From Aliivibrio salmonicida LFI1238 (GTDB taxonomy: Bacteria > Pseudomonadota > Gammaproteobacteria > Enterobacterales > Vibrionaceae), in NCBI RefSeq assembly GCF_000196495.1, contig NC_011312.1, positions 868,001 to 932,000 of the forward strand: a stretch of DNA of 64,000 bases. The letters run 5' to 3'. The position numbers and the translations under genes were made by a program. Below are positions 7,199-14,765 of this stretch, in pieces; the stretch's first letter is position 1; each line of letters begins with the position of its first letter. The notes beneath the pieces are model-generated. The model worked only from the letters and a program-made list of their open reading frames with translations, ran no database searches and was not told the origin of the DNA.

Positions 7199-8455
7199 AT
7201 GTCATTGCTTGTTATTGGAATTAATCATACTTCAGCCACAGTTGATTTACGTGAGAAAGTTGCCTTTTCTCCTGATAAATTAACCAAAGCGCTAGATGAA
7301 TTAAAAAACAGTGATGCAATTAAAAGTGGCGTAATTTTATCGACCTGTAATCGCACTGAAATCTACTGTGAAGTGAAATTAGGCATTAGCAGTGGCTACG
7401 TCATCAATTGGCTCGCTGAATTTCATCATGTGGCATTAGATTTACTCATGCCGAGTATTTATATCTATGAAGAACAAGCCGCCGTTAAGCACCTTATGCG
7501 AGTGTCTTGTGGTTTGGATTCTTTGGTTCTCGGAGAGCCTCAAATTCTTGGGCAAGTAAAAAAAGCGTTTGCTGATGCTAGAGAACACAATGCGGTTGAA
7601 GGTGTCGTTGAAAAATTATTTCAAAGTGACTTTTCAGTCGCTAAACGAGTCCGTACTGAAACGAATATTGGTGGTAACGCGGTGTCTGTTGCTTATGCAG
7701 CATGTACATTAGCTCGACAAATATTTGAGTCTCTTGCTGAATCAACTGTCATGTTGGTTGGAGCAGGAGAAACCATTGAATTAGTCGCGAAACATTTAAA
7801 TGATGCCGGCTGTAAACAATTGATTGTGGCGAATAGAACTCGAGAAAGAGCCATGATATTAGCCGACCAATTTAATGCTGATGTGATCAGCCTGCCCGAG
7901 ATCCCTGAGCACCTTTCTAAAGCGGATATCATTATTAGCTCAACCGCCAGTCCGTTACCTATTATCGGTAAAGGAATGGTTGAAAGCGCACTAAAACAGC
8001 GCAGACACCAACCTATGTTATTTGTGGATATTGCGGTTCCGCGTGATATCGAAAGTGAAGTCGCGGATCTTAATGACGTCTACTTGTATTCAGTTGATGA
8101 TCTTAAATCGATCATTGACCATAATATTGAACAACGAAAAATTGAAGCGATTCAAGCTGAAGCGATAGTCAGTGAAGAAAGTGCAGGGTTTATGACGTGG
8201 ATACGTTCTCGTCAAGCTGTTAACAGTATTCGCCAATACCGAGAGAATTCAGAATCTATTCGTATCGAATTATTGCAAAAAAGTATTCAGGCCCTAGCTT
8301 CTGGTCAAAATGCAGAAAAAGTTTTAGCAGAATTAAGCAATAAATTAACGAATAAACTCATTCATGCACCAACACTTGCGATGCAGCAGGCCGCCAAAAA
8401 TGGTGAGCCGGACAAACTTGCTGTGATCCGTACCAGTATTGGTCTAGACAACTAA
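7199..8455 (+). CDS. hemA: Glutamyl-tRNA reductase
   Basis: 418 residues. Catalyses NADPH-dependent reduction of glutamyl-tRNA-Glu to glutamate-1-semialdehyde, the first committed step of tetrapyrrole synthesis by the C5 pathway. The catalytic Cys50 lies in LSTCNRTEIY; GINHTSA is at 7-13, the substrate-domain LGEPQILGQVKKA near 113-125, the NADPH-binding MLVGAGETIELVA near 185-197, and a C-terminal helical dimerisation domain. Heads hemA-prfA-prmC-sirB2-sirB1-kdsA, the same order as in E. coli, divergent from lolB. Supplies both haem (hemH in this window) and sirohaem (cobA/nirB here). Confidence 0.97.
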   Translation: MSLLVIGINHTSATVDLREKVAFSPDKLTKALDELKNSDAIKSGVILSTCNRTEIYCEVKLGISSGYVINWLAEFHHVALDLLMPSIYIYEEQAAVKHLMRVSCGLDSLVLGEPQILGQVKKAFADAREHNAVEGVVEKLFQSDFSVAKRVRTETNIGGNAVSVAYAACTLARQIFESLAESTVMLVGAGETIELVAKHLNDAGCKQLIVANRTRERAMILADQFNADVISLPEIPEHLSKADIIISSTASPLPIIGKGMVESALKQRRHQPMLFVDIAVPRDIESEVADLNDVYLYSVDDLKSIIDHNIEQRKIEAIQAEAIVSEESAGFMTWIRSRQAVNSIRQYRENSESIRIELLQKSIQALASGQNAEKVLAELSNKLTNKLIHAPTLAMQQAAKNGEPDKLAVIRTSIGLDN

Positions 8456-8494
8456 GTGTAGCTTCTGCTACCAACATAAAGAATCAATTATAAT

Positions 8495-9583
8495 ATGAAA
8501 GCATCAATTCGAGTAAAATTGGAAACGCTGGTTGAGCGTTATGAAGAAGTACAGCATTTATTGGGGGATCCAGGTGTTATTGGTGATCAAAATAAATTCC
8601 GTGCGTTATCTCGTGAATACTCTCAACTGGAAGAAGTAACACAATGCTTCCAAGCGTATGAAAAAGTACAAGAAGATCTTGTTGCTGCTCAAGAAATGGC
8701 ACAGGAAGATGATGCTGAAATGCGCGAAATGGCGCAAGACGAAATTAAAGAAGCGAAAGAAGCAAGTGAACGTCTAACGGATGAATTACAAGTGCTTCTT
8801 ATTCCAAAAGATCCAAATGATGAACGTAACTGTTTCTTAGAGATCCGTGCCGGTGCTGGTGGTGATGAAGCGGGTATTTTTGCGGGGAACCTTTTCCGTA
8901 TGTATTCTCGTTTTGCTGAGAAAAAAGGGTGGCGTATTGAGGTCATGAGTTCTCATGCTTCAGAACAAGGCGGCTTTAAAGAAATGATTGCAAAAGTAAG
9001 CGGCGATGGCGCTTATGGTATATTGAAATTTGAATCAGGTGGTCACCGAGTTCAACGTGTACCAGAAACTGAATCGCAAGGTCGTGTGCATACTTCAGCG
9101 TGTACTATTGCTGTAATGGCTGAAATTCCAGAAGCGGATTTACCCGAGATTAAATCGTCTGATTTGAAAATTGATACTTTCCGTTCATCAGGAGCTGGTG
9201 GTCAGCACGTTAACACCACCGATTCCGCTATTCGTATTACTCACTTACCAACGGGTACCGTTGTAGAGTGTCAAGATGAGCGTTCACAGCATAAAAACAA
9301 AGCAAAAGCGATGTCGGTTCTTGCTGCCCGTATTATTCAAGCTGAAGAAGCTCGTCGTGCCGCAGTTGTTTCTGATACGCGTCGTAATCTATTAGGTTCG
9401 GGTGACCGTTCAGACCGTATTCGTACGTACAACTACCCACAAAGTCGTGTGTCTGATCACCGTATTAACCTGACTATCTACCGTTTGAATGAAGTGATGG
9501 AAGGGGATCTAGCGGCGTTGATTGAACCTGTCGTATTAGAATATCAAGCTGATCAACTAGCGGCTTTAGCTGAACAAAACTAA
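8495..9583 (+). CDS. prfA: Peptide chain release factor 1
   Basis: 362 residues. RF1 recognises UAA and UAG in the ribosomal A site and triggers hydrolysis of peptidyl-tRNA. The GGQ motif lies in SSGAGGQHVNTTDSAIRITH near residue 234, and the RF1-type PxT codon-reading tripeptide appears as PET in VPETESQGRVHTSACT near 188. The stop codon overlaps the prmC start (TAATG), so the two are translationally coupled. The coupling fits function, since PrmC methylates this Gln. Confidence 0.97.
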   Translation: MKASIRVKLETLVERYEEVQHLLGDPGVIGDQNKFRALSREYSQLEEVTQCFQAYEKVQEDLVAAQEMAQEDDAEMREMAQDEIKEAKEASERLTDELQVLLIPKDPNDERNCFLEIRAGAGGDEAGIFAGNLFRMYSRFAEKKGWRIEVMSSHASEQGGFKEMIAKVSGDGAYGILKFESGGHRVQRVPETESQGRVHTSACTIAVMAEIPEADLPEIKSSDLKIDTFRSSGAGGQHVNTTDSAIRITHLPTGTVVECQDERSQHKNKAKAMSVLAARIIQAEEARRAAVVSDTRRNLLGSGDRSDRIRTYNYPQSRVSDHRINLTIYRLNEVMEGDLAALIEPVVLEYQADQLAALAEQN

Positions 9584-10449
9584 TGAGCATTTCTATTGAA
9601 GCGCTATTAATGCGTTCAATTCAATTGCTGAAACTTGAGGGGAGTGATTCTCCTCAAGTTGATGCTGCTGTATTGCTGTGTCATGTTTTAGATAAGCCAA
9701 GAAGCTACTTACTTACTTGGCCTGAAAAGCTCGTCGCTGAAACCGAATACAATGCATTTGAATCATTATTATCTCGACGCCTTTCTGGTGAACCAATCGC
9801 TTACATTATTGGTTATCGAGAGTTTTGGTCATTACCGTTAAAAGTCTCGCCAACAACATTAATTCCTCGTCCTGATACTGAACGTTTGGTAGAAGTTGCG
9901 TTAGAGCATCTATCGCCATCATCTGAAAAGGTATTGGATTTGGGGACGGGAACAGGAGCCATTGCATTAGCTATCGCCTCTGAAATGCCTGATATGTGTG
10001 TTATTGGTGTTGATTATCAATATGACGCGGTTGCGTTAGCGAAAGATAATGCCAAAGACAACAATATATTGAATACTGAATTTCGTCAGGGAAGTTGGTT
10101 TGATCCGATTAGAATGGATGAACAGTTTTCAATTATTGTGAGTAACCCGCCTTATATTGATGGGAATGATCCCCATTTGTCTCAAGGTGATGTACGGTTC
10201 GAGCCTCAAACCGCTTTGGTTGCTGAGAAAGAAGGTTTTGCGGACTTAATCCATATTATGGAGCACAGTCGTACTCATTTAGTTGAGAACGGTTGGTTAT
10301 TAATGGAACATGGCTTTGAACAAGGTAAGCAATTACGTGATTACTTTGAAGAATATGGCTTCATTAATGTTAAAACAGAACAAGATTACGCTGGCAATGA
10401 TCGAGTTACATTAGGTCAGTGGATCACAAACACAGAGAATAAAGGATAA
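9583..10449 (+). CDS. prmC: Release factor glutamine N5-methyltransferase
   Basis: 288 residues. SAM-dependent enzyme that methylates the Gln of the GGQ motif of RF1 and RF2. A helical N-terminal domain is followed by a Rossmann-fold methyltransferase with VLDLGTGTGAIALAIA near 117-132 and the substrate-binding NPPY motif near 187. Starts on the last base of the prfA stop codon, a conserved overlap. Followed by sirB2 after 3 bases. Confidence 0.96.
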   Translation: MSISIEALLMRSIQLLKLEGSDSPQVDAAVLLCHVLDKPRSYLLTWPEKLVAETEYNAFESLLSRRLSGEPIAYIIGYREFWSLPLKVSPTTLIPRPDTERLVEVALEHLSPSSEKVLDLGTGTGAIALAIASEMPDMCVIGVDYQYDAVALAKDNAKDNNILNTEFRQGSWFDPIRMDEQFSIIVSNPPYIDGNDPHLSQGDVRFEPQTALVAEKEGFADLIHIMEHSRTHLVENGWLLMEHGFEQGKQLRDYFEEYGFINVKTEQDYAGNDRVTLGQWITNTENKG

Positions 10450-10452
10450 TTC

Positions 10453-10833
10453 ATGTATACCGCTGTTAAACACATTCACTTATTTATGATCGCTTGTAGC
10501 GTACTATTATTTATCGTTCGTTATGCGTTAATGATGGTTGATTCCGATCTTCGTAATAAAGCTTTTTTTAAACGAGTGCCTCACGTTGTTGATACGGCAA
10601 TGCTATTAAGTGGCGTTGCACTTATTTTTATTACTGGATTCATTCCATTTACAGGTGCGGCTCCTTGGTTAACTGAGAAATTGACTTGTGTTTTGGTTTA
10701 TATCGCTCTGGGGTTTGTCACTCTAGGAAACAGTAAAAACAAAGTATTTAAAACATTTGCCTTTCTTGGCGCATTAGGTTGGTTAATGGTTGCAGCTAAT
10801 ATTGCGATGACGAAAGCAACATTTCTGGGGTAA
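10453..10833 (+). CDS. SirB2-family membrane protein
   Basis: 126-residue inner-membrane protein with four predicted membrane segments (about 8-28, 45-65, 74-95, 100-120). Matches the SirB2/YchQ family, whose biochemical role is not established; SirB names come from a Salmonella invasion-gene study. AAGGA Shine-Dalgarno 8 bases before ATG. Located between prmC and sirB1 as in other gammaproteobacteria, with gaps of only a few bases. Confidence 0.88.
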   Translation: MYTAVKHIHLFMIACSVLLFIVRYALMMVDSDLRNKAFFKRVPHVVDTAMLLSGVALIFITGFIPFTGAAPWLTEKLTCVLVYIALGFVTLGNSKNKVFKTFAFLGALGWLMVAANIAMTKATFLG

Positions 10834-10835
10834 AT

Positions 10836-11645
10836 ATGTTTCAGTTGCTTGATGAAAATTTAGAAGACCTTAGCCTTGTTGAAGGTGCATTAGCTCTAAA
10901 TTTAGCCATTAATCCAGATATACAAAGACAGCGTGTTGATATTAAACTGCGAGAAATGTGTATTGAAGCAGAGCAAACGCTTGTTCACGAACCAACTGAT
11001 GAGCAGCGTTTAGAGCGATTAATTCAACTGTTTTATGTTGAGTGGGGCTACCAAGGTGATGTTTATACGTATTTTAATTCAGAGAATGCGTTTATTGATC
11101 ATGTGCTTGAAAGTAAAAAAGGGATCCCGGTAACGTTAGGGGCGATTTTTTTACATATTTGTCAGTATGTGAATTTACCTGTGAGTGCGATTAATTTCCC
11201 CACTCAGTTAGTTTTACAGGTTGAATGGCCAAATCAAGCACCCCGTTACTTAAACCCTTTTGATGGACAATATGTTAGTACGCATTTAATGACGGCATGG
11301 CTAATTGGCTATGGTGGACCATTGGCTGAGATCTTGCCGATACATTTAGAGAAAATAGATAATCCAACATTAGTCGGCCGTTTATTAGCGGTGATTAAAA
11401 CGGCATGCATTAGAGAGCGTAAATTTTCATTTGCTTTAACTTGCAGTGATCTCGCATTGAATGTCGTGCCCGATGATCCTTTTGAAATTCGTGATAGAGG
11501 CTTAATCTATCAACAGCTACACTGTAATGATGTAGCGAAAACCGATTTAATCTATTTTATTGAACAGTGCCCTAATGATCCATCGACCTTGATGATGAAA
11601 GAGCAAGTTCAATTATTAGAACAACACCCTACCGTTCTCCATTAA
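10836..11645 (+). CDS. SirB1-family protein, transglutaminase-like with TPR-like repeats
   Basis: 269 residues. The N-terminal half carries the transglutaminase-like region typical of SirB1/YchA (KKGIPVTLGAIFLHICQ with Gly-Ile-Pro near 90; VSAINFPTQLVLQVEW near 112). The C-terminal part reads as helical repeats ending in the LIYFIEQCPNDP region. The family lacks an established enzymatic function and the thiol-protease Cys is not obviously conserved here. Two bases separate it from sirB2. Confidence 0.88.
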   Translation: MFQLLDENLEDLSLVEGALALNLAINPDIQRQRVDIKLREMCIEAEQTLVHEPTDEQRLERLIQLFYVEWGYQGDVYTYFNSENAFIDHVLESKKGIPVTLGAIFLHICQYVNLPVSAINFPTQLVLQVEWPNQAPRYLNPFDGQYVSTHLMTAWLIGYGGPLAEILPIHLEKIDNPTLVGRLLAVIKTACIRERKFSFALTCSDLALNVVPDDPFEIRDRGLIYQQLHCNDVAKTDLIYFIEQCPNDPSTLMMKEQVQLLEQHPTVLH

Positions 11646-11656
11646 GAGTGAAGATA

Positions 11657-12511
11657 ATGCAAAATCAAAAAACAGTAAAAATTGGCAATATCGATGTAGC
11701 AAATGATAAGCCGTTTACCTTATTTGCAGGTATGAATGTATTAGAGTCTCGTGATTTGGCTATGCGCATGTGTGAGACTTACGTAGAGATCACTGATCGA
11801 TTAGGCATCCCATACGTATTTAAAGCGTCTTTTGATAAAGCAAACCGTTCGTCAGTTCATTCGTACCGTGGTCCTGGTATGGAAGAAGGTCTAAAGATTT
11901 TTCAAGAATTGAAAGATACGTTTGGTGTGAAAATCATTACGGATATTCATACAGAGGCACAAGCTCAACCTGTTGCTGATGTGGTGGACGTTATTCAACT
12001 TCCTGCTTTCCTTGCTCGTCAAACTGATTTAGTTGAGACAATGGCTAGAACGGGTGCTGTCATTAACGTGAAAAAACCACAATTCATGAGCCCTGATCAA
12101 GTCGGCAATATTGTTGATAAGTTTGCTGAGTGTGGTAATGAAAATATCATTCTTTGTGAGCGTGGTTCATGCATGGGTTATGACAACCTAGTGGTTGACA
12201 TGCTTGGCTTTGGTGTGATGAAAAAAGTATCAAATGGCAGCCCAATCATTTTTGATGTGACGCATTCTTTACAGAATCGCGATCCAAGTGGTAAAGCATC
12301 TGGTGGTCGTCGTTCACAAACGGTTGAACTTGCTAAAGCAGGTTTAGCGACGGGTATTGCTGGGTTATTTATTGAAGCTCACCCAACGCCAGATAAAGCA
12401 CTGTGTGACGGTCCTTCTGCATTACCATTAGATCAACTAGAACCTTTCTTAAAACAAATGAAAGCGTTAGATGACTTAATTAAAGGCTTTGAGCACATCG
12501 ATATTAAATAA
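11657..12511 (+). CDS. kdsA: 3-deoxy-D-manno-octulosonate 8-phosphate synthase
   Basis: Condenses arabinose-5-phosphate with phosphoenolpyruvate to KDO-8-phosphate for the lipopolysaccharide inner core. I start at ATG 11657 (284 residues, MQNQKTVKIG), because the upstream GTG at 11648 lacks a spaced ribosome site. Signature stretches are FVFKASFDKANRSS-like (YVFKASFDKANRSS near 50), KPQFMSPDQVGNI near 138, IIFDVTHSLQNRDP near 197 and FIEAHPTPDKALCDGPSALP near 238. Last gene of the hemA operon, followed by a terminator. Confidence 0.97.
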   Translation: MQNQKTVKIGNIDVANDKPFTLFAGMNVLESRDLAMRMCETYVEITDRLGIPYVFKASFDKANRSSVHSYRGPGMEEGLKIFQELKDTFGVKIITDIHTEAQAQPVADVVDVIQLPAFLARQTDLVETMARTGAVINVKKPQFMSPDQVGNIVDKFAECGNENIILCERGSCMGYDNLVVDMLGFGVMKKVSNGSPIIFDVTHSLQNRDPSGKASGGRRSQTVELAKAGLATGIAGLFIEAHPTPDKALCDGPSALPLDQLEPFLKQMKALDDLIKGFEHIDIK

Positions 12512-12532
12512 TATTGTTGCGAGTCTATAAAT

Positions 12533-12567
12533 AAAAAAGCCTAAGAGATTTTCTTGGGCTTTTTTGT
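12533..12567 (+). terminator. Terminator after kdsA
   Basis: Hairpin AAGCCTAAGAGA / TCTTGGGCTT with G-T pairing, followed by six T. The end of the hemA-kdsA operon; convergent cobA lies just beyond. Confidence 0.85.
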
Positions 12568-12600
12568 ATTTAGAATAGGGCGTGCTTACTTATTTATTCA

Positions 12601-13383
12601 TTACTCAGCATTTGTTGGAGTAAACCAATCTAACTTATGATGCAATGTAGTTACGCTACCGACGACAATTAAAGAAGGACTAATCGCATTTTTTGCCATT
12701 TGAGCTAATTCTGAAATAGTACCGGTAAAGACTTTTTGTTTTTGAGTCGTACCACGTTCAATAATAGCGCAAGGGGTATCCGCAGCTAAACCGTGCTCGA
12801 TCAGTTGAGTTGAAATATGAGACGATTGTTTTAGTCCCATATAAAATACCAGAGTGTTGTTTGAACGAACCAATGCATCCCATTCAATTTCAGCCCCATC
12901 TTTTTGGACATGAGCCGTAATAAATTGCACGCTTTGAGCATGATCTCGATGTGTTAGTGGGATCCCTGCATAAGAGGTCGCGCCTGCTGCGGCTGTAATA
13001 CCAGGAACGACTTCAAATCGAACCCCATTTTCTGCAAGCGTTTCTAATTCTTCACCACCACGGCCAAAGATAAAAGAATCTCCCCCCTTAAGGCGAACAA
13101 CGTGTTTACCTTCTTGGGCTTTATCAACCAATATTTGATTAATTTTGTCTTGAGGGACGAAATGAAAATCGAGTTTCTTACCGACATAAATCATTTCAGC
13201 AGTATCATTTGCGAGCGCTAAGATTTCTTTAGAGACAAGGCGATCATACACAACCACATCGGCTTGTTGTATTAAGCGGTAACCTTTTACGGTTAAGAGA
13301 TCGGCATCACCAGGACCTGGACCAACAAGAGAAACAAATCCGTTTTGTTTTTTTTGCTCAGACTGAGCTTGAATACTTGGCAT
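12601..13383 (-). CDS. cobA: Uroporphyrinogen-III C-methyltransferase (SUMT)
   Basis: SAM-dependent double methylation of uroporphyrinogen III to precorrin-2, the branch to sirohaem. I use the ATG at 13383 (260 residues, MPSIQAQSEQ); the longer frame to 13455 runs back through the nirC terminator. SUMT motifs are visible: VSLVGPGPGDADLLTVKG near 18, VVRLKGGDSFIFGRGGEE near 97, VVPGITAAAGATSYAGIPLTHRD near 127, VFYMGLKQ near 177. It is the single-function form lacking the CysG oxidase/ferrochelatase half. Sirohaem is the cofactor of NirB upstream, so the linkage to nirBDC makes sense. Confidence 0.94.
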   Translation of the reverse strand: MPSIQAQSEQKKQNGFVSLVGPGPGDADLLTVKGYRLIQQADVVVYDRLVSKEILALANDTAEMIYVGKKLDFHFVPQDKINQILVDKAQEGKHVVRLKGGDSFIFGRGGEELETLAENGVRFEVVPGITAAAGATSYAGIPLTHRDHAQSVQFITAHVQKDGAEIEWDALVRSNNTLVFYMGLKQSSHISTQLIEHGLAADTPCAIIERGTTQKQKVFTGTISELAQMAKNAISPSLIVVGSVTTLHHKLDWFTPTNAE

Positions 13384-13445
13384 AATAGGGTTCCAGAATA
13401 ATATGATGAATATTGATGCTGACTCCATTATGTAAGAGTCGATAA

Positions 13446-13486
13446 AAAAAATCACCCTTAATACCTGATCAAGAGTGATTTTATTT
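13446..13486 (-). terminator. Terminator between nirC and cobA
   Basis: Minus strand: AAATCACTCTT pairs with AAGGGTGATTT (G-T allowed) and is followed by eight T. Would end or attenuate nirBDC transcription before cobA. Confidence 0.82.
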
Positions 13487-13523
13487 GAATGAGTTATAAC
13501 AAATGTGATGACTTATTTTACTG

Positions 13524-14336
13524 TTATTTAAGATCCAATGATGGTGCTGTTTTCGCGTGTGTTAGGTACAGAGGAATACACGTAAATAGAAGGCCACCCA
13601 CAAGGTTACCAAGCAGCGTTGGAATTAAGTTCCAGTTTAACCAATCCATAATAGTGAAATCAGCACCTAGCATCATACCTAATGGGAATAGGAACATGTT
13701 AACTACGGCGTGTTCAAATACTAATGCAAAGAAAATAAATATTGGAAGCCACATTGCCGCAATCTTACCTGCAACAGAGCGAGACGTCATATTGCCGATA
13801 ACGCCTAAACATACCATTAGGTTACAAAGAATTGCTTTGACAAATACGGTGATCCAACCATCCATACCATGTGCGGCGTAGCCTATAGTACGACTTGTTG
13901 CAGCAGCGATGAATTTTTGACCTACCGCGCCCGCTTCAACACTAAAGTTCATAGTAAAAACAAGTGCAATAAGAAAAGCAACAAGTAGAGAACCGATTAG
14001 GTTTCCAAGACCAACCCATCCCCATGTTCTAAAGATTCGACCCCAAGTGATACCAGGACGGTTATCAAACTTAGCAAGTGGTGCAAGACCAAAAACACCC
14101 GTTAATAAGTCGTAGCCCATAAGGCTTAGAATACAAAAACCGACAGGGAAGACTAAAGCACCAACAATACCAACACCGGTTTGCACAATTGTTGTAATCG
14201 CAACGACAACAGCAAGAGAAAGGATGATACCGGCCATCGTGCCACGTAAAAGAAGATCACGACTTGATGTTTTTACTTTTGCTTCGCCAATATCGATCAT
14301 CGTTTGAACTAATTCAGCAGGTTTTACATAAGACAT
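13524..14336 (-). CDS. nirC: Formate/nitrite transporter family protein, probably nitrite channel NirC
   Basis: 270 residues with six membrane segments. Typical FNT features: KPAELVQTMIDIGEAKV at the N-terminus, AxG-rich SLMGYDLLTGVFG-like stretches near 92, GNLIGSLLVA near 120, and VCLGVIGNMTSRSV near 175 where FNT channels have LVC(L/W). The position directly downstream of nirBD argues for nitrite rather than formate. Likely brings in nitrite or passes it out of the inner membrane for the cytoplasmic reductase. Followed by a terminator. Confidence 0.9.
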   Translation of the reverse strand: MSYVKPAELVQTMIDIGEAKVKTSSRDLLLRGTMAGIILSLAVVVAITTIVQTGVGIVGALVFPVGFCILSLMGYDLLTGVFGLAPLAKFDNRPGITWGRIFRTWGWVGLGNLIGSLLVAFLIALVFTMNFSVEAGAVGQKFIAAATSRTIGYAAHGMDGWITVFVKAILCNLMVCLGVIGNMTSRSVAGKIAAMWLPIFIFFALVFEHAVVNMFLFPLGMMLGADFTIMDWLNWNLIPTLLGNLVGGLLFTCIPLYLTHAKTAPSLDLK

Positions 14337-14433
14337 AAGAGTCCCTTATTAAAAGTTAAAAGTTAAAGATTAAAATTAGATAGGAAAGGGCTTCCAGATG
14401 AGGCTAGAAACCCTTGAACTATCGAATCTCAGT

Positions 14434-14763
14434 TTATGCTGCGATTTCTACAGTGTTTTTGATGACTCGAACGCTATACGCTTTTACGTTAAAGCGTTCG
14501 TCTTCCATACAAACCCCAGTAGTAAGGTTAAAGCGTTGTTTTTTTAATGGGCTTGCAACCCAAAGTTCGCCTTGGTGTTGAACAGTAAGGCCGCGAGACA
14601 ATACGTTAGAGTTTGCAAATGGGTCACGATTACTGATGGCAAACACTTGGTCATCAGCGTTTGGACGAAATATCGCCACTTGTTCACCGTTAATTAATGC
14701 ACAAACGCCTGTACCTGGAATGATGTCGTCTAGTGGACAGATTTTTTGGAATTTAGTCGTCAT
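14434..14763 (-). CDS. nirD: Nitrite reductase (NADH) small subunit
   Basis: 109 residues, the usual NirD length. A Rieske-fold protein that lacks the Fe-S ligands of true Rieske proteins, as in E. coli NirD; it partners NirB in the cytoplasmic assimilatory/detoxifying nitrite-to-ammonium reductase. Recognisable stretches are KICPLDDIIPGTGVCALI near 6 and NRDPFANSNVLSRG near 45. Starts 2 bases after the nirB stop. Confidence 0.95.
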   Translation of the reverse strand: MTTKFQKICPLDDIIPGTGVCALINGEQVAIFRPNADDQVFAISNRDPFANSNVLSRGLTVQHQGELWVASPLKKQRFNLTTGVCMEDERFNVKAYSVRVIKNTVEIAA

Positions 14764-14765
14764 GA

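Noticed and set aside
13384..13455. Longer cobA start
   Set aside because: The extension runs into the nirC terminator and adds a non-conserved hydrophobic stretch.
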